From an uncultured Streptococcus sp. (GTDB lineage: Bacteria; Bacillota; Bacilli; Lactobacillales; Streptococcaceae), in contig CAMBAD010000016.1 in assembly GCA_945864085.1 (NCBI GenBank), forward strand, positions 1 to 35,665: a stretch of DNA of 35,665 nt, in the 5' to 3' direction. The position numbers and the translations under genes are program-made. This document shows, piece after piece, positions 18,471 through 28,402 of this stretch. The notes beneath the pieces were generated by a model that worked only from the letters and a program-made list of their open reading frames with translations, ran no database searches and was not told the DNA's origin. Within the stretch, counting starts at the first letter, position 1, and each line of letters opens with the position of its first letter.

Positions 18471-18532
18471 AAAATACAGGCAGATTCAAGCTGATTTTGA
18501 TGAAATCCAGTTGAACTGTCTGTATTTTCTTT
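18471..18532. terminator. Long imperfect hairpin, terminator-like
   Basis: AAAATACAGGCAGATTCAA (18471-18489) pairs with TTGAACTGTCTGTATTTT (18511-18528), and CTGATTTT/AAATCCAG pairs inside it. T residues follow on the plus strand and A residues flank it on the other side. It may be a terminator or one end of the adjacent insertion-sequence remnant. Confidence 0.5.
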
Positions 18533-18765
18533 TATAGTCTTATGGCAGGAGGAAACGAGATGCAGGCTGTACTCAAGTGCGGCAAGGCGGGTTCAAAACT
18601 GCCACTCTTTGATGGATAAGTGGTCGGCTGAAAATCTCTGATTCTCATGTCGAAGCAATAAAGGATAAACGGAATGACTGTATTTCCACTATCTTGAACT
18701 ATCTTCTCAGCCAATTTCGTTAGATTCAAGCTCATGAGGAGGAAGCCTGTCTCTGTTTTAATCAT
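18532..18765 (-). pseudogene. Probable transposase C-terminal remnant
   Basis: A 77-residue frame starting MIKTETGFLLMSLNLTKLAEKI. The TGFLLMSLNLTKLA block resembles the C-terminal end of IS1182-type transposases; the rest of the transposase is missing. There is no good ribosome binding site. It lies between the long hairpin and the metallo-hydrolase gene. Another transposase family is possible. Confidence 0.45.
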
Positions 18766-18808
18766 TTTTTGTGAACTCTATGGTATCTGCCAAGCAGTTT
18801 TTAGAGGC

Positions 18809-19444
18809 TTATCTAAAAAATGGATTGGTATTTTTCTCGTGGGCAATGGTGCTATTTTGACCATGACCAGGATGGACAGTGTAGTGATTTGGTAGGGTGA
18901 AGAGCTTGGTTTTGATACCAGTGATGAGCTGTTCAAAGTCGCCAGTTGGCAGGTCTGTCCGGCCAATTGTTTCTCGAAATAGGGCATCTCCTGTTATGAC
19001 AGCTTCGAATGCTGGAAAGACAATGGACACGCCTCCGATGGAATGACCAGGTGTTGGCAGCACTTGGAAATGAAAATCATCAAAGGTGTAGGCCTGTTCG
19101 TATTGGAAAAAGACTTCGGCGGGACGGCAGACGAGATTGTCCATGTCATCGTGCCGCGGTAGGCCAGAGAGATTTTTTTCAGGTGTGTAGAGCCAAGTCG
19201 CTTCACTTTCGGCCACATAGACAGGTGGAAAATGGTAGCTTTCACGCAGTATTTCCAAACTCATGATATGGTCGTAGTGGGTATGGGTTAGTAGGATGGC
19301 AGAGATGGGTTTGCCAATTTTTTCAATGGTGGCTTGGATTTTTGTCCAGTCGCTGCCTGGATCTACGATGATAAGGTGGCTATCATTTTCAATATAATAG
19401 GTGTTTTGAAAGGCGACGGGGTTGACAGTTTTGTGAATAGGCAT
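18809..19444 (-). CDS. Metallo-beta-lactamase-fold hydrolase (glyoxalase II-like)
   Basis: A 211-residue MBL-fold hydrolase. The metal motif HTHYDH is at 54-59, with later GHSIGG and PGHG motifs carrying further metal ligands. Size and motifs fit the YcbL/glyoxalase II group; the substrate is unknown. ATG 19444 is chosen because GGAG sits 5 bases upstream. It is the last chromosomal gene before the accessory element, transcribed away from it. Confidence 0.9.
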   Translation of the reverse strand: MPIHKTVNPVAFQNTYYIENDSHLIIVDPGSDWTKIQATIEKIGKPISAILLTHTHYDHIMSLEILRESYHFPPVYVAESEATWLYTPEKNLSGLPRHDDMDNLVCRPAEVFFQYEQAYTFDDFHFQVLPTPGHSIGGVSIVFPAFEAVITGDALFRETIGRTDLPTGDFEQLITGIKTKLFTLPNHYTVHPGHGQNSTIAHEKNTNPFFR

Positions 19445-19545
19445 AGGTACTCCATTCTTTTGAGAAATATGTATCAGTGTAACAAAAAATGGCTGAATCT
19501 TCATGGAATTTGTTTGGTGATTTTTTCTCCAAAAAGGAATTGTGC

Positions 19546-19551
19546 TATAAT
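19546..19551 (+). promoter_or_regulatory. Orphan extended -10 promoter at the element boundary
   Basis: TTGTGCTATAATGTCC contains TGC-TATAAT reading rightward. The next DNA in that direction is the element, whose first gene is on the other strand. It probably served a chromosomal gene now displaced by the insertion. Confidence 0.45.
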
Positions 19552-19589
19552 GTCCACCCCTCACCGAGCAGTCCATTAGTTATTATTCT

Positions 19590-19613
19590 ACGAGCGAGTT
19601 TTAGTTCGCTCGT
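19590..19613. terminator. Bidirectional-looking terminator at the recombinase 3' end
   Basis: ACGAGCGA (19590-19597) pairs with TCGCTCGT (19606-19613), with TTTT on the right-hand side. It lies a few bases past the recombinase stop codon on the minus strand. Confidence 0.6.
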
Positions 19614-19619
19614 TTTGTC

Positions 19620-21308
<1,689 letters not shown>

Positions 21309-21429
21309 CTATAACCCACTGACATGATAGCTCGAAGTGGGCGGGAAGTCCAGTCAATTAACGAATTTTGGCGGATAAAGTTAATATTTTATGATAGAAT
21401 GAAGTTAGTAAAATCTGTGAGGTGATGAT

Positions 21430-22359
21430 GTGTTTGACCTTAGTTTTTTAGCCCAAGAACCAATAGTAAGTATTGCTGGAAGCTCCGTAACGACCGCTGC
21501 CATCAATTTTTTAGGATATTATTATGGAGAGCGACTTCAGTTTAATAAAATGAAGCAGGACCTAATTGCAGAAAGAATCAGCAATTCTAATAATACTATT
21601 CCTGCAGTTGATATTGCTCGATGTAAAAACATTAAAGAAATCGCTCAAATAGCTGATAGCCTAGACGATTTTTCTCGAACAAACCCTGTTGAATTTTCCT
21701 CTGAGTGGTTTGTTCGTTTCTTTGATTCTGCTTCACTGGTCTCAGATAGGGACATGCAAACTATTTGGGCAAAAATACTTAATGGTGAAGCTGAAGAAAA
21801 AGGTAATTATTCTTTTAGATTCATTGAATCAATGAGACTATTGAGCAAAATTGAAGCAGAAATTTTCCTCAAAATTTCCAAGCTAGCCGTTCAAACGCCT
21901 TCGGGAGGAATTCATATTATATCTCCCGAAAATGAAGAAATGTTGGCAATTTATAGACAATATGGTATTGATGAAGATGAATTATTGCTTCTTGAAGAAT
22001 GCGGTTTAATCAATATGGGCGTAGAGGCAACGCACGAGCTTGAATTAAAGAGAGATTTAAGTGGATTTTTTAATGAACAATATTTTGTAAACTTTAGTAT
22101 CAATCCTGAAAGCAAAATTAAAACATTTGAATTTCATAGTTATTCTCTTACTAGATTTGGGAGTCAGTTATATGAATTGATTGAAGAGACTACTAGCGCT
22201 GATTTTATTTTAGATTTAGCCAAAACTCTTAAATCACAGCTAGATGGAGAAATAATTGTTTCTGTTCACAACTATATATTAGAGGAAGGGATTGACGGCA
22301 GAATAAACATGTCACTAGACACTGATAGTGTAGATATATCTAATAAAAATGAGCCCTAA
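21430..22359 (+). CDS. DUF2806-like protein A
   Basis: A 309-residue protein. The start is GTG, with GAGGTGA upstream; a TTGGCG-16-TATGAT promoter lies at about 21368-21395. A short hydrophobic N-terminal segment (about 10-30) may be a membrane anchor. The middle has the DUF2806 pattern: WFVRFFDSASLVSDRDMQTIWAKIL and then LNGEAEEKGNYSFRF. The C-terminal part (YRQYGIDEDELLLLEECGLINMG ... SYSLTRFGSQLYELI) is homologous by eye to the C-terminus of the protein at 27315. No biochemical role is established for the family. It is cargo of the element, facing away from the recombinase. Confidence 0.7.
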   Translation: MFDLSFLAQEPIVSIAGSSVTTAAINFLGYYYGERLQFNKMKQDLIAERISNSNNTIPAVDIARCKNIKEIAQIADSLDDFSRTNPVEFSSEWFVRFFDSASLVSDRDMQTIWAKILNGEAEEKGNYSFRFIESMRLLSKIEAEIFLKISKLAVQTPSGGIHIISPENEEMLAIYRQYGIDEDELLLLEECGLINMGVEATHELELKRDLSGFFNEQYFVNFSINPESKIKTFEFHSYSLTRFGSQLYELIEETTSADFILDLAKTLKSQLDGEIIVSVHNYILEEGIDGRINMSLDTDSVDISNKNEP

Positions 22360-22366
22360 ACAGGAC

Positions 22367-22621
22367 TCACAAACCGTTCAATTCTTTGATTTGACGGTTT
22401 AATTTCTCGACCTGCTTGATGTTTTTAGTTTTGGCGAATTTCACCAAAGTCTCATCAAGAAGTTGGATTTCTCCATTACATCCTCTGTAGTAAAGTTCGC
22501 TAAATTCCTTAATGACTTCATCCATATATTTTTCTTGGGCTTCAGTTTTTAGTTTGTAGTGAGTTTTGATAGCATCCATCTTTTCAATAAAAATATGGAT
22601 TAATTTTATCAATAGTCGCAT
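22367..22621 (-). CDS. Small hypothetical protein, attenuator-controlled
   Basis: An 84-residue protein, hydrophobic at the N-terminus (MRLLIKLIHIFIEKMD) and then helical and charged. No known family. ATG 22621 has AGGAGG at 22630-22635, so the start is well supported. It lies directly after a strong hairpin with a T-run, behind a consensus promoter, so it may be attenuated. It is convergent with DUF2806-like protein A. Confidence 0.7.
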   Translation of the reverse strand: MRLLIKLIHIFIEKMDAIKTHYKLKTEAQEKYMDEVIKEFSELYYRGCNGEIQLLDETLVKFAKTKNIKQVEKLNRQIKELNGL

Positions 22622-22635
22622 CCGTTTTTCCTCCT

Positions 22636-22703
22636 AAAAATAAGAAAAACGAAGTAGAACAGTTGTAAACAGGCGTTCGCAATGTTCTACTTCGTTTAAG
22701 TAT
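22636..22703 (-). ncRNA. Short hairpin RNA or attenuator
   Basis: On the minus strand, AAACGAAGTAGAACA (22683-22697) pairs perfectly with TGTTCTACTTCGTTT (22647-22661), a 15-bp stem with a 21-base loop. TTTTTCTTATTTTT follows, as in a terminator. The predicted start of transcription is near 22703, so the RNA would be little more than this hairpin. It could be a small regulatory RNA or an attenuator of the 84-residue gene. Confidence 0.6.
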
Positions 22704-22709
22704 ATATAA

Positions 22710-22738
22710 ATTATAGCACAAAGCGAATGTTTTGTCAA
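22710..22738 (-). promoter_or_regulatory. Perfect consensus promoter
   Basis: Read on the minus strand: TTGACA (22738-22733), a 17-base spacer ending TGC, and TATAAT (22715-22710). Both boxes are identical to the sigma-70 consensus. Confidence 0.85.
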
Positions 22739-22858
22739 TTATTGCTCATCTCTCAAAATCAAGCGACTGATTTTATTTTCAAGAGATTCTTTTCCTGTAA
22801 ACTTCCGCACAATCACAAAAGTCGCTTTGCCAATTTTACGTTTCTGTTCTTGCGTCAT
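22739..22858 (-). CDS. 39-residue hypothetical protein
   Basis: A short basic protein, MTQEQKRKIGKATFVIVRKF and on to ISRLILRDEQ. The start has AGGAGG 5 bases upstream. It overlaps the end of the replication-relaxation gene by 23 bases, so it is translationally coupled. No family is recognised. The strong binding site and operon position are the evidence. Confidence 0.6.
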   Translation of the reverse strand: MTQEQKRKIGKATFVIVRKFTGKESLENKISRLILRDEQ

Positions 22859-23618
22859 CTTGTCCTCCTTGTATAAACTCTGAGAATTCGTCCAATGTTA
22901 CCACTTCAAAAAGCTCCCAGTAAGCGTCTAAATCTTCTCTAATTCGATTCAAAATGGGTAACTTCCGTTTTTCATCTGGCACAATCCAAATTACCAATGG
23001 AAAGACCTCGTTTTCACGTTGCTCGATACCTGTATTGAAATAGGCGATGTATTGCTTGCATTTGGCAATCACTCTACCAATATGTTCTGTAGCGTTGTCT
23101 GCCTCTAAGAAGTAGACATCTTCGAAGTCGCTAATAGTTAGTCGCACGAAAGCATCTGGTTTGAGTGTAAAATGTGAAAACAAGGTCGCAAAGCTCCGCC
23201 AACATTTTGGTTCAAAGGAAAAATCTTCCAGAAATAGCTTGTTTTCACTGTGAAGTTTGTAGAGTTCCACAAACAACTGTGTCACGAACAACTGGTGTTT
23301 GAGATGGTTGCGTGTTGGCTCATAACGATTTTTCAATTTGAGTTTCACACTCGGCTCGACTTCACGAAGAACCTTAATCCCTTTGTGTGTGATATGCCAA
23401 ATGTATGAACCGCTCCCAGCTCGCACGCCACCGATTCGGCGTTCCAGATGATGGATAAGACCAAGATTGGATAGTTTTTTGGTGAGGAGATTGGCTCGCC
23501 TTGTGGCGGTTTTAGGTTTATTTTCTCTGAAATAAAGTTCCACCAACTGTTTGGTTGTGGCGTAGCGACAACGGTTAAGTAGGCTCAAAACCTCATAATC
23601 TTGTTTAGTTAGCCTCAT
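22836..23618 (-). CDS. Replication-relaxation family protein
   Basis: A 260-residue protein of the replication-relaxation (PF13814) type. The N-terminus is a winged helix (MRLTKQDYEVLSLLNRCRYA, then TKQLVELYF and a wing with GSGSYIWHITHKG). The C-terminal half has acidic and aromatic motifs (FLEADNATEHIGRVIAKCKQY) typical of this family. Members are found with transfer ATPases on plasmids and integrative elements and are thought to help DNA processing at the origin. The ATG has GGAGGT 6 bases upstream and lies 14 bases inside the end of the ATPase gene. No relaxase Tyr/HUH motif is visible. Confidence 0.8.
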   Translation of the reverse strand: MRLTKQDYEVLSLLNRCRYATTKQLVELYFRENKPKTATRRANLLTKKLSNLGLIHHLERRIGGVRAGSGSYIWHITHKGIKVLREVEPSVKLKLKNRYEPTRNHLKHQLFVTQLFVELYKLHSENKLFLEDFSFEPKCWRSFATLFSHFTLKPDAFVRLTISDFEDVYFLEADNATEHIGRVIAKCKQYIAYFNTGIEQRENEVFPLVIWIVPDEKRKLPILNRIREDLDAYWELFEVVTLDEFSEFIQGGQDDARTET

Positions 23619-25731
23619 CTGACACCTCCTTTTTCTTCCTGCCGATACCATAGATTGGTTTTGAGGCTGGTTGGCTTGATTGTTGTTCAGGAAATGCTGA
23701 ACCATATCGCTTGAAGCTCTCGCCATAAATCTCATCTTTCTTGCGAAAGGCAGGCGGTGCTGGCATTGTTTTGGCAGATAACCATTTGAATGTATTTTTC
23801 ACGATTGGCACTTTGACATAAACCTGAAATGGCGGTAGTTTGTAGAAATCCTCTGCGGAAAGCTCAGGGACAAGCCCAGCCAGTTCCTTGGCTTCATTCA
23901 TTGAAAGCCCAAAAATAATCTGGTTATGACAGTTGGCATAAATAGACTCTCGAAGCTGTTTCGGTAATTGCTTTGAAAATTGATTAGCTAAAATATAACC
24001 AACACCTAAACTTCGAGACATAGATAGTGCGTCTTCTAAAGGAACTGGGAGTTTGAGATAATCCGCCACCTCATCAATATAAATGAAAACTGGTTTTCGG
24101 ACGGTTTCCTTAGCTCGAAGGAGTGTCAATTGGTACAAACAGCCCAACAAAATCGCTCCGATGAATTTGGCGTTTTCTGTTCCTATTAAGCCTTTGTTTA
24201 GCGGAACAAGTAAGAGTCTTGGCTTGTCGAAAATGTCTTTCAGTGAGAATTTGCCTGAAGATTGTCCTAATACCGCTCTCAAGGCTGGACGAAGCAAGAC
24301 GCTCCGAAATTTGTTAAGGACTGGAGAAATCATGGTTTGGCGTGCAGAATCGCTCAAGGTGTTATAACCTTGCCAGAAATCCAGTAAAAATGGGTCTGAA
24401 ACATTTTTCAAAAGGTCGTGCCGAAAGGTTTTGTTGGTTAAGAGTTTTGGCAGGTCGATAAGTGTTAAACCATCTATTTTTGCCAAAGTATGAAAACCAT
24501 GACTAAGAATATCCTGCGTGTAAATCCCCCAAGATTCTTCGAAAATCTCCTGAAAGACACCAAGAAGCATATCCGCAACCAATTCTGCTGGCACGCCAAA
24601 TTTTACCAAGTCAAAAGGATTTATCGAAACGGATTGCCCAGTTTGACTAGGGTCTAAAATGACCACATCCTTATCCCGTTCTTTAGGCAGTCGTTCCAAA
24701 ATATCTGAAACTAATGTTGCCTTGGGGTCGATAACCACAGCGGAGTGGTTTTCTCGAGCGTCCGACAAGAATAAATTTAGCATAGCAGTGGATTTTCCAC
24801 TCCCAGTGCCACCCAAAAGCCAAGTATGTGACAATCCCTCTCGCGCTGGAATACCGATAAACCTCGGGGATTTTTCCAAACTATATCCAAAGAGACGTTT
24901 GGTATTTTGCGAAAAGCCAATTGGTGGTAAAATAGTTTTGGGCGACAGTGATGATACGCCTGCGTATTGAGTCTCGCCAGCTGGCAGTAAGAAAAGGCTG
25001 GCGAGTTCAATGCTTGAAACAATTGTCTGGAAGTGCCATGGAATGTTTCCGTGGTTTATTTTTTCGCTTGAAGTTGGCTTAGCAGAAAACTCAGCTCCAG
25101 CTCGTTCTAAAATTCGAAGCGAAGCCAGAATACTTTTTAGGAGTTGAATTTCTCGAGCTTTATTGTCTGTTCGAATACCAAGACGCAAGCTAATTTGAAA
25201 TAGACTATGGTGGAGTTTTTCTCGCATCAGCGCCTTAGAATCTGTCGAGAGCGGTGGGATATTACCTGTTAGCTTCTGCCAAAGAGTTGCGTCTGGATTG
25301 CCAAGGTCTTTGAGAATTGGTTTTGGAGAGGAGGATTTACCGACAACTAGCTGGAGCACGATTTCTTCATTTCTTTTTAAAGTGCCAGATTGCGACAGGA
25401 AACTCCGAACCAGATTGTCTACTTCTTTGGTTTTTAAGGCGTAGTGATTTTTCGAAAGAGTGATGTTGTAGGCTGAGGTCACTTTTGCCCGCTTGGTTTT
25501 CTCAAAACGAACAGCGTTATACGAGGTCATCATTTCTTTCAAAAATCGCAAGTCTATTGAGTCAGCTCCGATAAGATGGCTGGCTTTCTCTGGCGTTAAA
25601 CGAATTTCCCAGATAAAGGGCTGGCGACGAGAATAACCATTGAGTTGAGTTGTAAAATTGCAGACTGTTTCGAAGTCAAACGGTCGCGCCCAATCCATAC
25701 TTTGCCACAACAGATGAGTTGGTCTTTTCAT
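23605..25731 (-). CDS. VirD4/FtsK-like DNA transfer ATPase
   Basis: A 708-residue cytoplasmic AAA+/RecA-type ATPase. Residues 1-290 are an N-terminal domain without membrane spans. Walker A is GGTGSGKST (about 309-317), a DPK motif follows, and Walker B is FIYIDEVADYL (near 547). The C-terminus has a TraM-recognition-like segment (NQIIFGLSMNEAKELAG). It fits the type IV coupling protein/HerA-like group that moves DNA to or through a transfer apparatus. No N-terminal transmembrane anchor is present, but a 56-residue two-span membrane protein is encoded immediately upstream and may supply it. GGAGGT precedes the start. Confidence 0.85.
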   Translation of the reverse strand: MKRPTHLLWQSMDWARPFDFETVCNFTTQLNGYSRRQPFIWEIRLTPEKASHLIGADSIDLRFLKEMMTSYNAVRFEKTKRAKVTSAYNITLSKNHYALKTKEVDNLVRSFLSQSGTLKRNEEIVLQLVVGKSSSPKPILKDLGNPDATLWQKLTGNIPPLSTDSKALMREKLHHSLFQISLRLGIRTDNKAREIQLLKSILASLRILERAGAEFSAKPTSSEKINHGNIPWHFQTIVSSIELASLFLLPAGETQYAGVSSLSPKTILPPIGFSQNTKRLFGYSLEKSPRFIGIPAREGLSHTWLLGGTGSGKSTAMLNLFLSDARENHSAVVIDPKATLVSDILERLPKERDKDVVILDPSQTGQSVSINPFDLVKFGVPAELVADMLLGVFQEIFEESWGIYTQDILSHGFHTLAKIDGLTLIDLPKLLTNKTFRHDLLKNVSDPFLLDFWQGYNTLSDSARQTMISPVLNKFRSVLLRPALRAVLGQSSGKFSLKDIFDKPRLLLVPLNKGLIGTENAKFIGAILLGCLYQLTLLRAKETVRKPVFIYIDEVADYLKLPVPLEDALSMSRSLGVGYILANQFSKQLPKQLRESIYANCHNQIIFGLSMNEAKELAGLVPELSAEDFYKLPPFQVYVKVPIVKNTFKWLSAKTMPAPPAFRKKDEIYGESFKRYGSAFPEQQSSQPASKPIYGIGRKKKEVSDEAN

Positions 25732-25732
25732 A

Positions 25733-25903
25733 CTACCTCCAATCTTGACGATGTTTGATGAATGTAATAGCGATGTAAAATCCCAAAGCAATAACTAAAC
25801 CAATTACTAGCTCCAGCCAAATATCGACCAGAAGTTGAACAGAGTAGTTGACCAGTATTGCCAAAAGGCAGAAGCCAACAATGTAGCTTATTAGCTTTTT
25901 CAT
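25733..25903 (-). CDS. Small two-span membrane protein
   Basis: A 56-residue protein with two hydrophobic stretches (LISYIVGFCLLAILVNYSV; LELVIGLVIALGFYIAITFI) and a basic C-terminus (KHRQDWR). It overlaps the methyltransferase stop codon by 4 bases (ATGA), and its own stop lies within the ATPase ribosome binding site. The tight packing suggests it works with the ATPase, possibly as its membrane partner. That role is inference. Confidence 0.65.
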   Translation of the reverse strand: MKKLISYIVGFCLLAILVNYSVQLLVDIWLELVIGLVIALGFYIAITFIKHRQDWR

Positions 25904-26514
25904 TCATCTTGGCCTACCTTTCGAAAATCTCGGACATCTTTCGAATATTTAGGAACTGGATAATTCGGAATGATGATGTCGCTCGTGATTTCATTGCCCC
26001 AAACATACCAGTTTTTGTCTGAAGGCGCTGGACGGCGAGCGAAGAGTTCCAAGTAGTCGCCCTCTGAACAGCGTTCAATAATAGAATAGAGTTCTTCAGG
26101 TTTGTGGCTGTGGTCTTGGACTGGAAACATTCCCCAATTCATTTGCCCCTTGAACTTGATGGGAGCCTTACCTCGAGTCGCAAAAATCACTTGTTCGGTA
26201 CAGTTTCGGAGATAACTACCCAAACCAAGTCGAGGCTTCACCCAAGTGAAGATGGATTTTGGCTCGAAACCCCACGCTCGCACGACTTCGAACGATTGTT
26301 CGAGGGTGGCTGGATATGTCCAGAGCCAGAGGTGAGCGTCGCCCTCGGTGAGGCTTGAAACTGGCATTTTCTTGATTTCTTCAATCGTCATTAAGTTATA
26401 ATGTCGGATTGCGCCGAGTTTGCCTTTTTGTGCCACACCCCAAGGCGGGTCGGCGAGGATGGTCTTGAACTTCTTAGGCGGATGTTGGTTAATTGTGTCT
26501 TGATATTTTGTCAT
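25900..26514 (-). CDS. MT-A70 family DNA adenine-N6 methyltransferase
   Basis: A 204-residue protein with the MT-A70 catalytic motif DPPW (22-25), a GGxxx-type SAM region replaced by YNLMTIEEIKKMPVSSL, and a late ELFARRPAP motif. It should methylate adenine N6 in DNA. ATG 26514 has AAAGGA 8 bases upstream. No restriction enzyme lies nearby, so it is a solitary methylase, which on mobile elements often guards against host restriction or regulates the element. It is coupled to the small membrane protein. Confidence 0.85.
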   Translation of the reverse strand: MTKYQDTINQHPPKKFKTILADPPWGVAQKGKLGAIRHYNLMTIEEIKKMPVSSLTEGDAHLWLWTYPATLEQSFEVVRAWGFEPKSIFTWVKPRLGLGSYLRNCTEQVIFATRGKAPIKFKGQMNWGMFPVQDHSHKPEELYSIIERCSEGDYLELFARRPAPSDKNWYVWGNEITSDIIIPNYPVPKYSKDVRDFRKVGQDE

Positions 26515-26685
26515 TTTGAAAATCCTTTCTGTCTGCGTCAGACGCTCTGACTTTACCTTAAAATATGATTTTTTCAAACCATAAGCAAGATAAGATTCTG
26601 GAGCGATGCGAAAGCTAAAAACAGAGGTCAGACGGAACAAATCCGCCCGACTTGTTCGCTGTTGTGAGAAATACAACAGATTGTC

Positions 26686-26925
26686 TTAAAATTTCCTCCT
26701 TTCGTGATTGAGATTTTCTAATAGCTTCTTCTGAGCCACCAGAAAATCCTCGTTGATAGATTGACGAGTTTCAAGAAATTCTACTAAAGCGAGCTCTTCT
26801 TCAGTGAAAAAATCGAAAGTTTCGGACTCTTGGGATTCTTCCACTTCATCCACTAAGGCAATGAGAGCAAGCCCTAGAACACATAGGGCTGAAAGCAATA
26901 CAAGGGCAATTAAATTCCAATCCAT
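26686..26925 (-). CDS. Small membrane protein with acidic tail
   Basis: A 79-residue protein: one N-terminal membrane span (LIALVLLSALCVLGLALIAL), then a strongly acidic stretch and a helical basic tail. AGGAGG lies 6 bases before the ATG. Part of the leftward gene cluster. No known family. Confidence 0.65.
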   Translation of the reverse strand: MDWNLIALVLLSALCVLGLALIALVDEVEESQESETFDFFTEEELALVEFLETRQSINEDFLVAQKKLLENLNHERRKF

Positions 26926-26934
26926 ACGAGCCTC

Positions 26935-27201
26935 CTATTTGAAACGACGAGCAGAAACGTAAGTGAATGCTTTAATGATGAAGTCCGTCCGTTGCTGGGC
27001 TTGCGGATTGTGAGCCAAAATCTGACTTTCAAGCTCTGAGAGACTGGCGACCTTGTTCAGGATATCTTGAGCCAAAATTTCGTTGGCTTGAACAACTGCC
27101 ATATCTTGCGACAGGTTGCGAGCAATTGCCATTTTCTGTGGACTAAGTGCAGAAGCTGGTAAGACTTCGGAGTTGTTAAATTTTTGTGGTAGATGTGACA
27201 T
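26935..27201 (-). CDS. Small hypothetical protein
   Basis: An 88-residue, Ala/Gln-rich, predicted helical protein (MSHLPQKFNNSEVLPASALS). AAGGAGAG lies 5 bases before the ATG. It is the first gene of the leftward cluster and faces the DUF2806-like protein B across a promoter region. No known family. Confidence 0.65.
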   Translation of the reverse strand: MSHLPQKFNNSEVLPASALSPQKMAIARNLSQDMAVVQANEILAQDILNKVASLSELESQILAHNPQAQQRTDFIIKAFTYVSARRFK

Positions 27202-27218
27202 AGGTTCTCTCCTTTTGC

Positions 27219-27251
27219 TATAATTTAGTTAGCTAACTTGGTTACAGTATA
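27219..27251. promoter_or_regulatory. Face-to-face promoters around a 12-bp palindrome
   Basis: The plus strand has TGC-TATAAT at 27219-27224. The minus strand has TGC-TATACT at 27251-27246. Between them is the perfect palindrome AGTTAGCTAACT (27227-27238), where both transcripts should begin. A repressor there could switch the leftward cluster and the rightward gene together. Confidence 0.5.
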
Positions 27252-27314
27252 GCAGAGCCAAAAAGGTGATTTTTGCCAAAGTATTGCGATTTTATTGCGA
27301 AAAGGAGGAATGAA

Positions 27315-28373
27315 ATGTTCACGCTTCAAAACTTACTTCAATTGTTAGAAAAAGAAAATCGTGGCTGGAAAAATCCAACCACAATGACAAGGGTCATACT
27401 AATGGCACTTACCGACTTCAATTATCAAAGCGATATTGCTTCGAAAGTATTTTCTGGTGTTAATCAAGGACGAAATATCTATTTTGAGATTGAACAACTG
27501 GTTTATGATGAGGGTTTTGAAACTTATCTCGCAAATGTTGAATTGAGATTACGCAACCAAAACTTCCGCAATGGTAATTTTGATAGTTTGAAGATGGTTG
27601 AGGAAACTTACCAACTCCTTAAAGAATCAACCAATCTGAACCAAGATATTTATCAAGGTTTGCTTCAATCGTATGCCAAAAATAAAGACAATCGCCCATA
27701 TTTATTTTTAGCAGAGTGTTTCTATTATTCCTTAGCTTGTCGCCATAACAAAACAGTAAGCTACAATACCACAACAGTTTCAGGGATAAAAACACTCCAA
27801 ACTATGTCAGCTTGGGGCGATAACTTGGTGGAGGTAATTTATAGAGAAAATCTTCCTACTAAATTTTGGTCAATAGTTGAGCAAATGACAACAAAAGAGA
27901 TTGCCGTTTTTAAAACCTTGGCAAAGTTGGTGGTTATTGACGAAGATGAGGAATATTACCTTTATGCCCCTGTTACTGACGCAGAAATTAGGCTTTATAA
28001 TGATTTTGGGGTGGGGAATGGAGAGTTTCTTTTAATGGAGGAATTTGGGCTTATCAACATTGGGGCAAGGATGGATAACCCAGTATTTGTAGAGGAGGAG
28101 CCTGCCGGTTTTCAGAATGACAATTTGGTTTTTTTCTTCAAAACAAACAGCGATGCTTTTGAAATAACTTATAAAAGCTACACCTTTACGACCGTCGGTT
28201 CAAAACTCCTTGAGATTTTAGCCATTGAAACGGACGATAGCTTCTTCGAACAATTAGCGAAACTTTTTACCAAACAACATAGAGATTTGCCGATTAATTT
28301 TTATCTTGTACCAGTTGAGATGATGGAGGAAGCAGAAAGCACGGAAGAATTGGAAGCGTATCGGTTGACGTAA
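27315..28373 (+). CDS. DUF2806-like protein B
   Basis: A 352-residue protein. ATG 27315 is chosen because AAAAGGAGG ends 6 bases upstream. The N-terminal half (about 1-190) is helical and distinct from protein A. The C-terminal part, YNDFGVGNGEFLLMEEFGLINIG and YKSYTFTTVGSKLLEIL, matches the end of protein A (21430-22359) closely. The two are therefore paralogues in their C-terminal domain with different N-terminal halves. Function unknown; the pair could be element-borne defence or accessory cargo, but nothing proves it. Confidence 0.65.
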   Translation: MFTLQNLLQLLEKENRGWKNPTTMTRVILMALTDFNYQSDIASKVFSGVNQGRNIYFEIEQLVYDEGFETYLANVELRLRNQNFRNGNFDSLKMVEETYQLLKESTNLNQDIYQGLLQSYAKNKDNRPYLFLAECFYYSLACRHNKTVSYNTTTVSGIKTLQTMSAWGDNLVEVIYRENLPTKFWSIVEQMTTKEIAVFKTLAKLVVIDEDEEYYLYAPVTDAEIRLYNDFGVGNGEFLLMEEFGLINIGARMDNPVFVEEEPAGFQNDNLVFFFKTNSDAFEITYKSYTFTTVGSKLLEILAIETDDSFFEQLAKLFTKQHRDLPINFYLVPVEMMEEAESTEELEAYRLT

Positions 28374-28402
28374 ATACCCCAGCAGATTTGACTGAGGCAT
28401 CT

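Noticed and set aside
26515..26676. N-terminal extension of the MT-A70 gene
   Set aside because: The extra 54 residues precede a good ribosome binding site and family start at 26514, and are not like the family.
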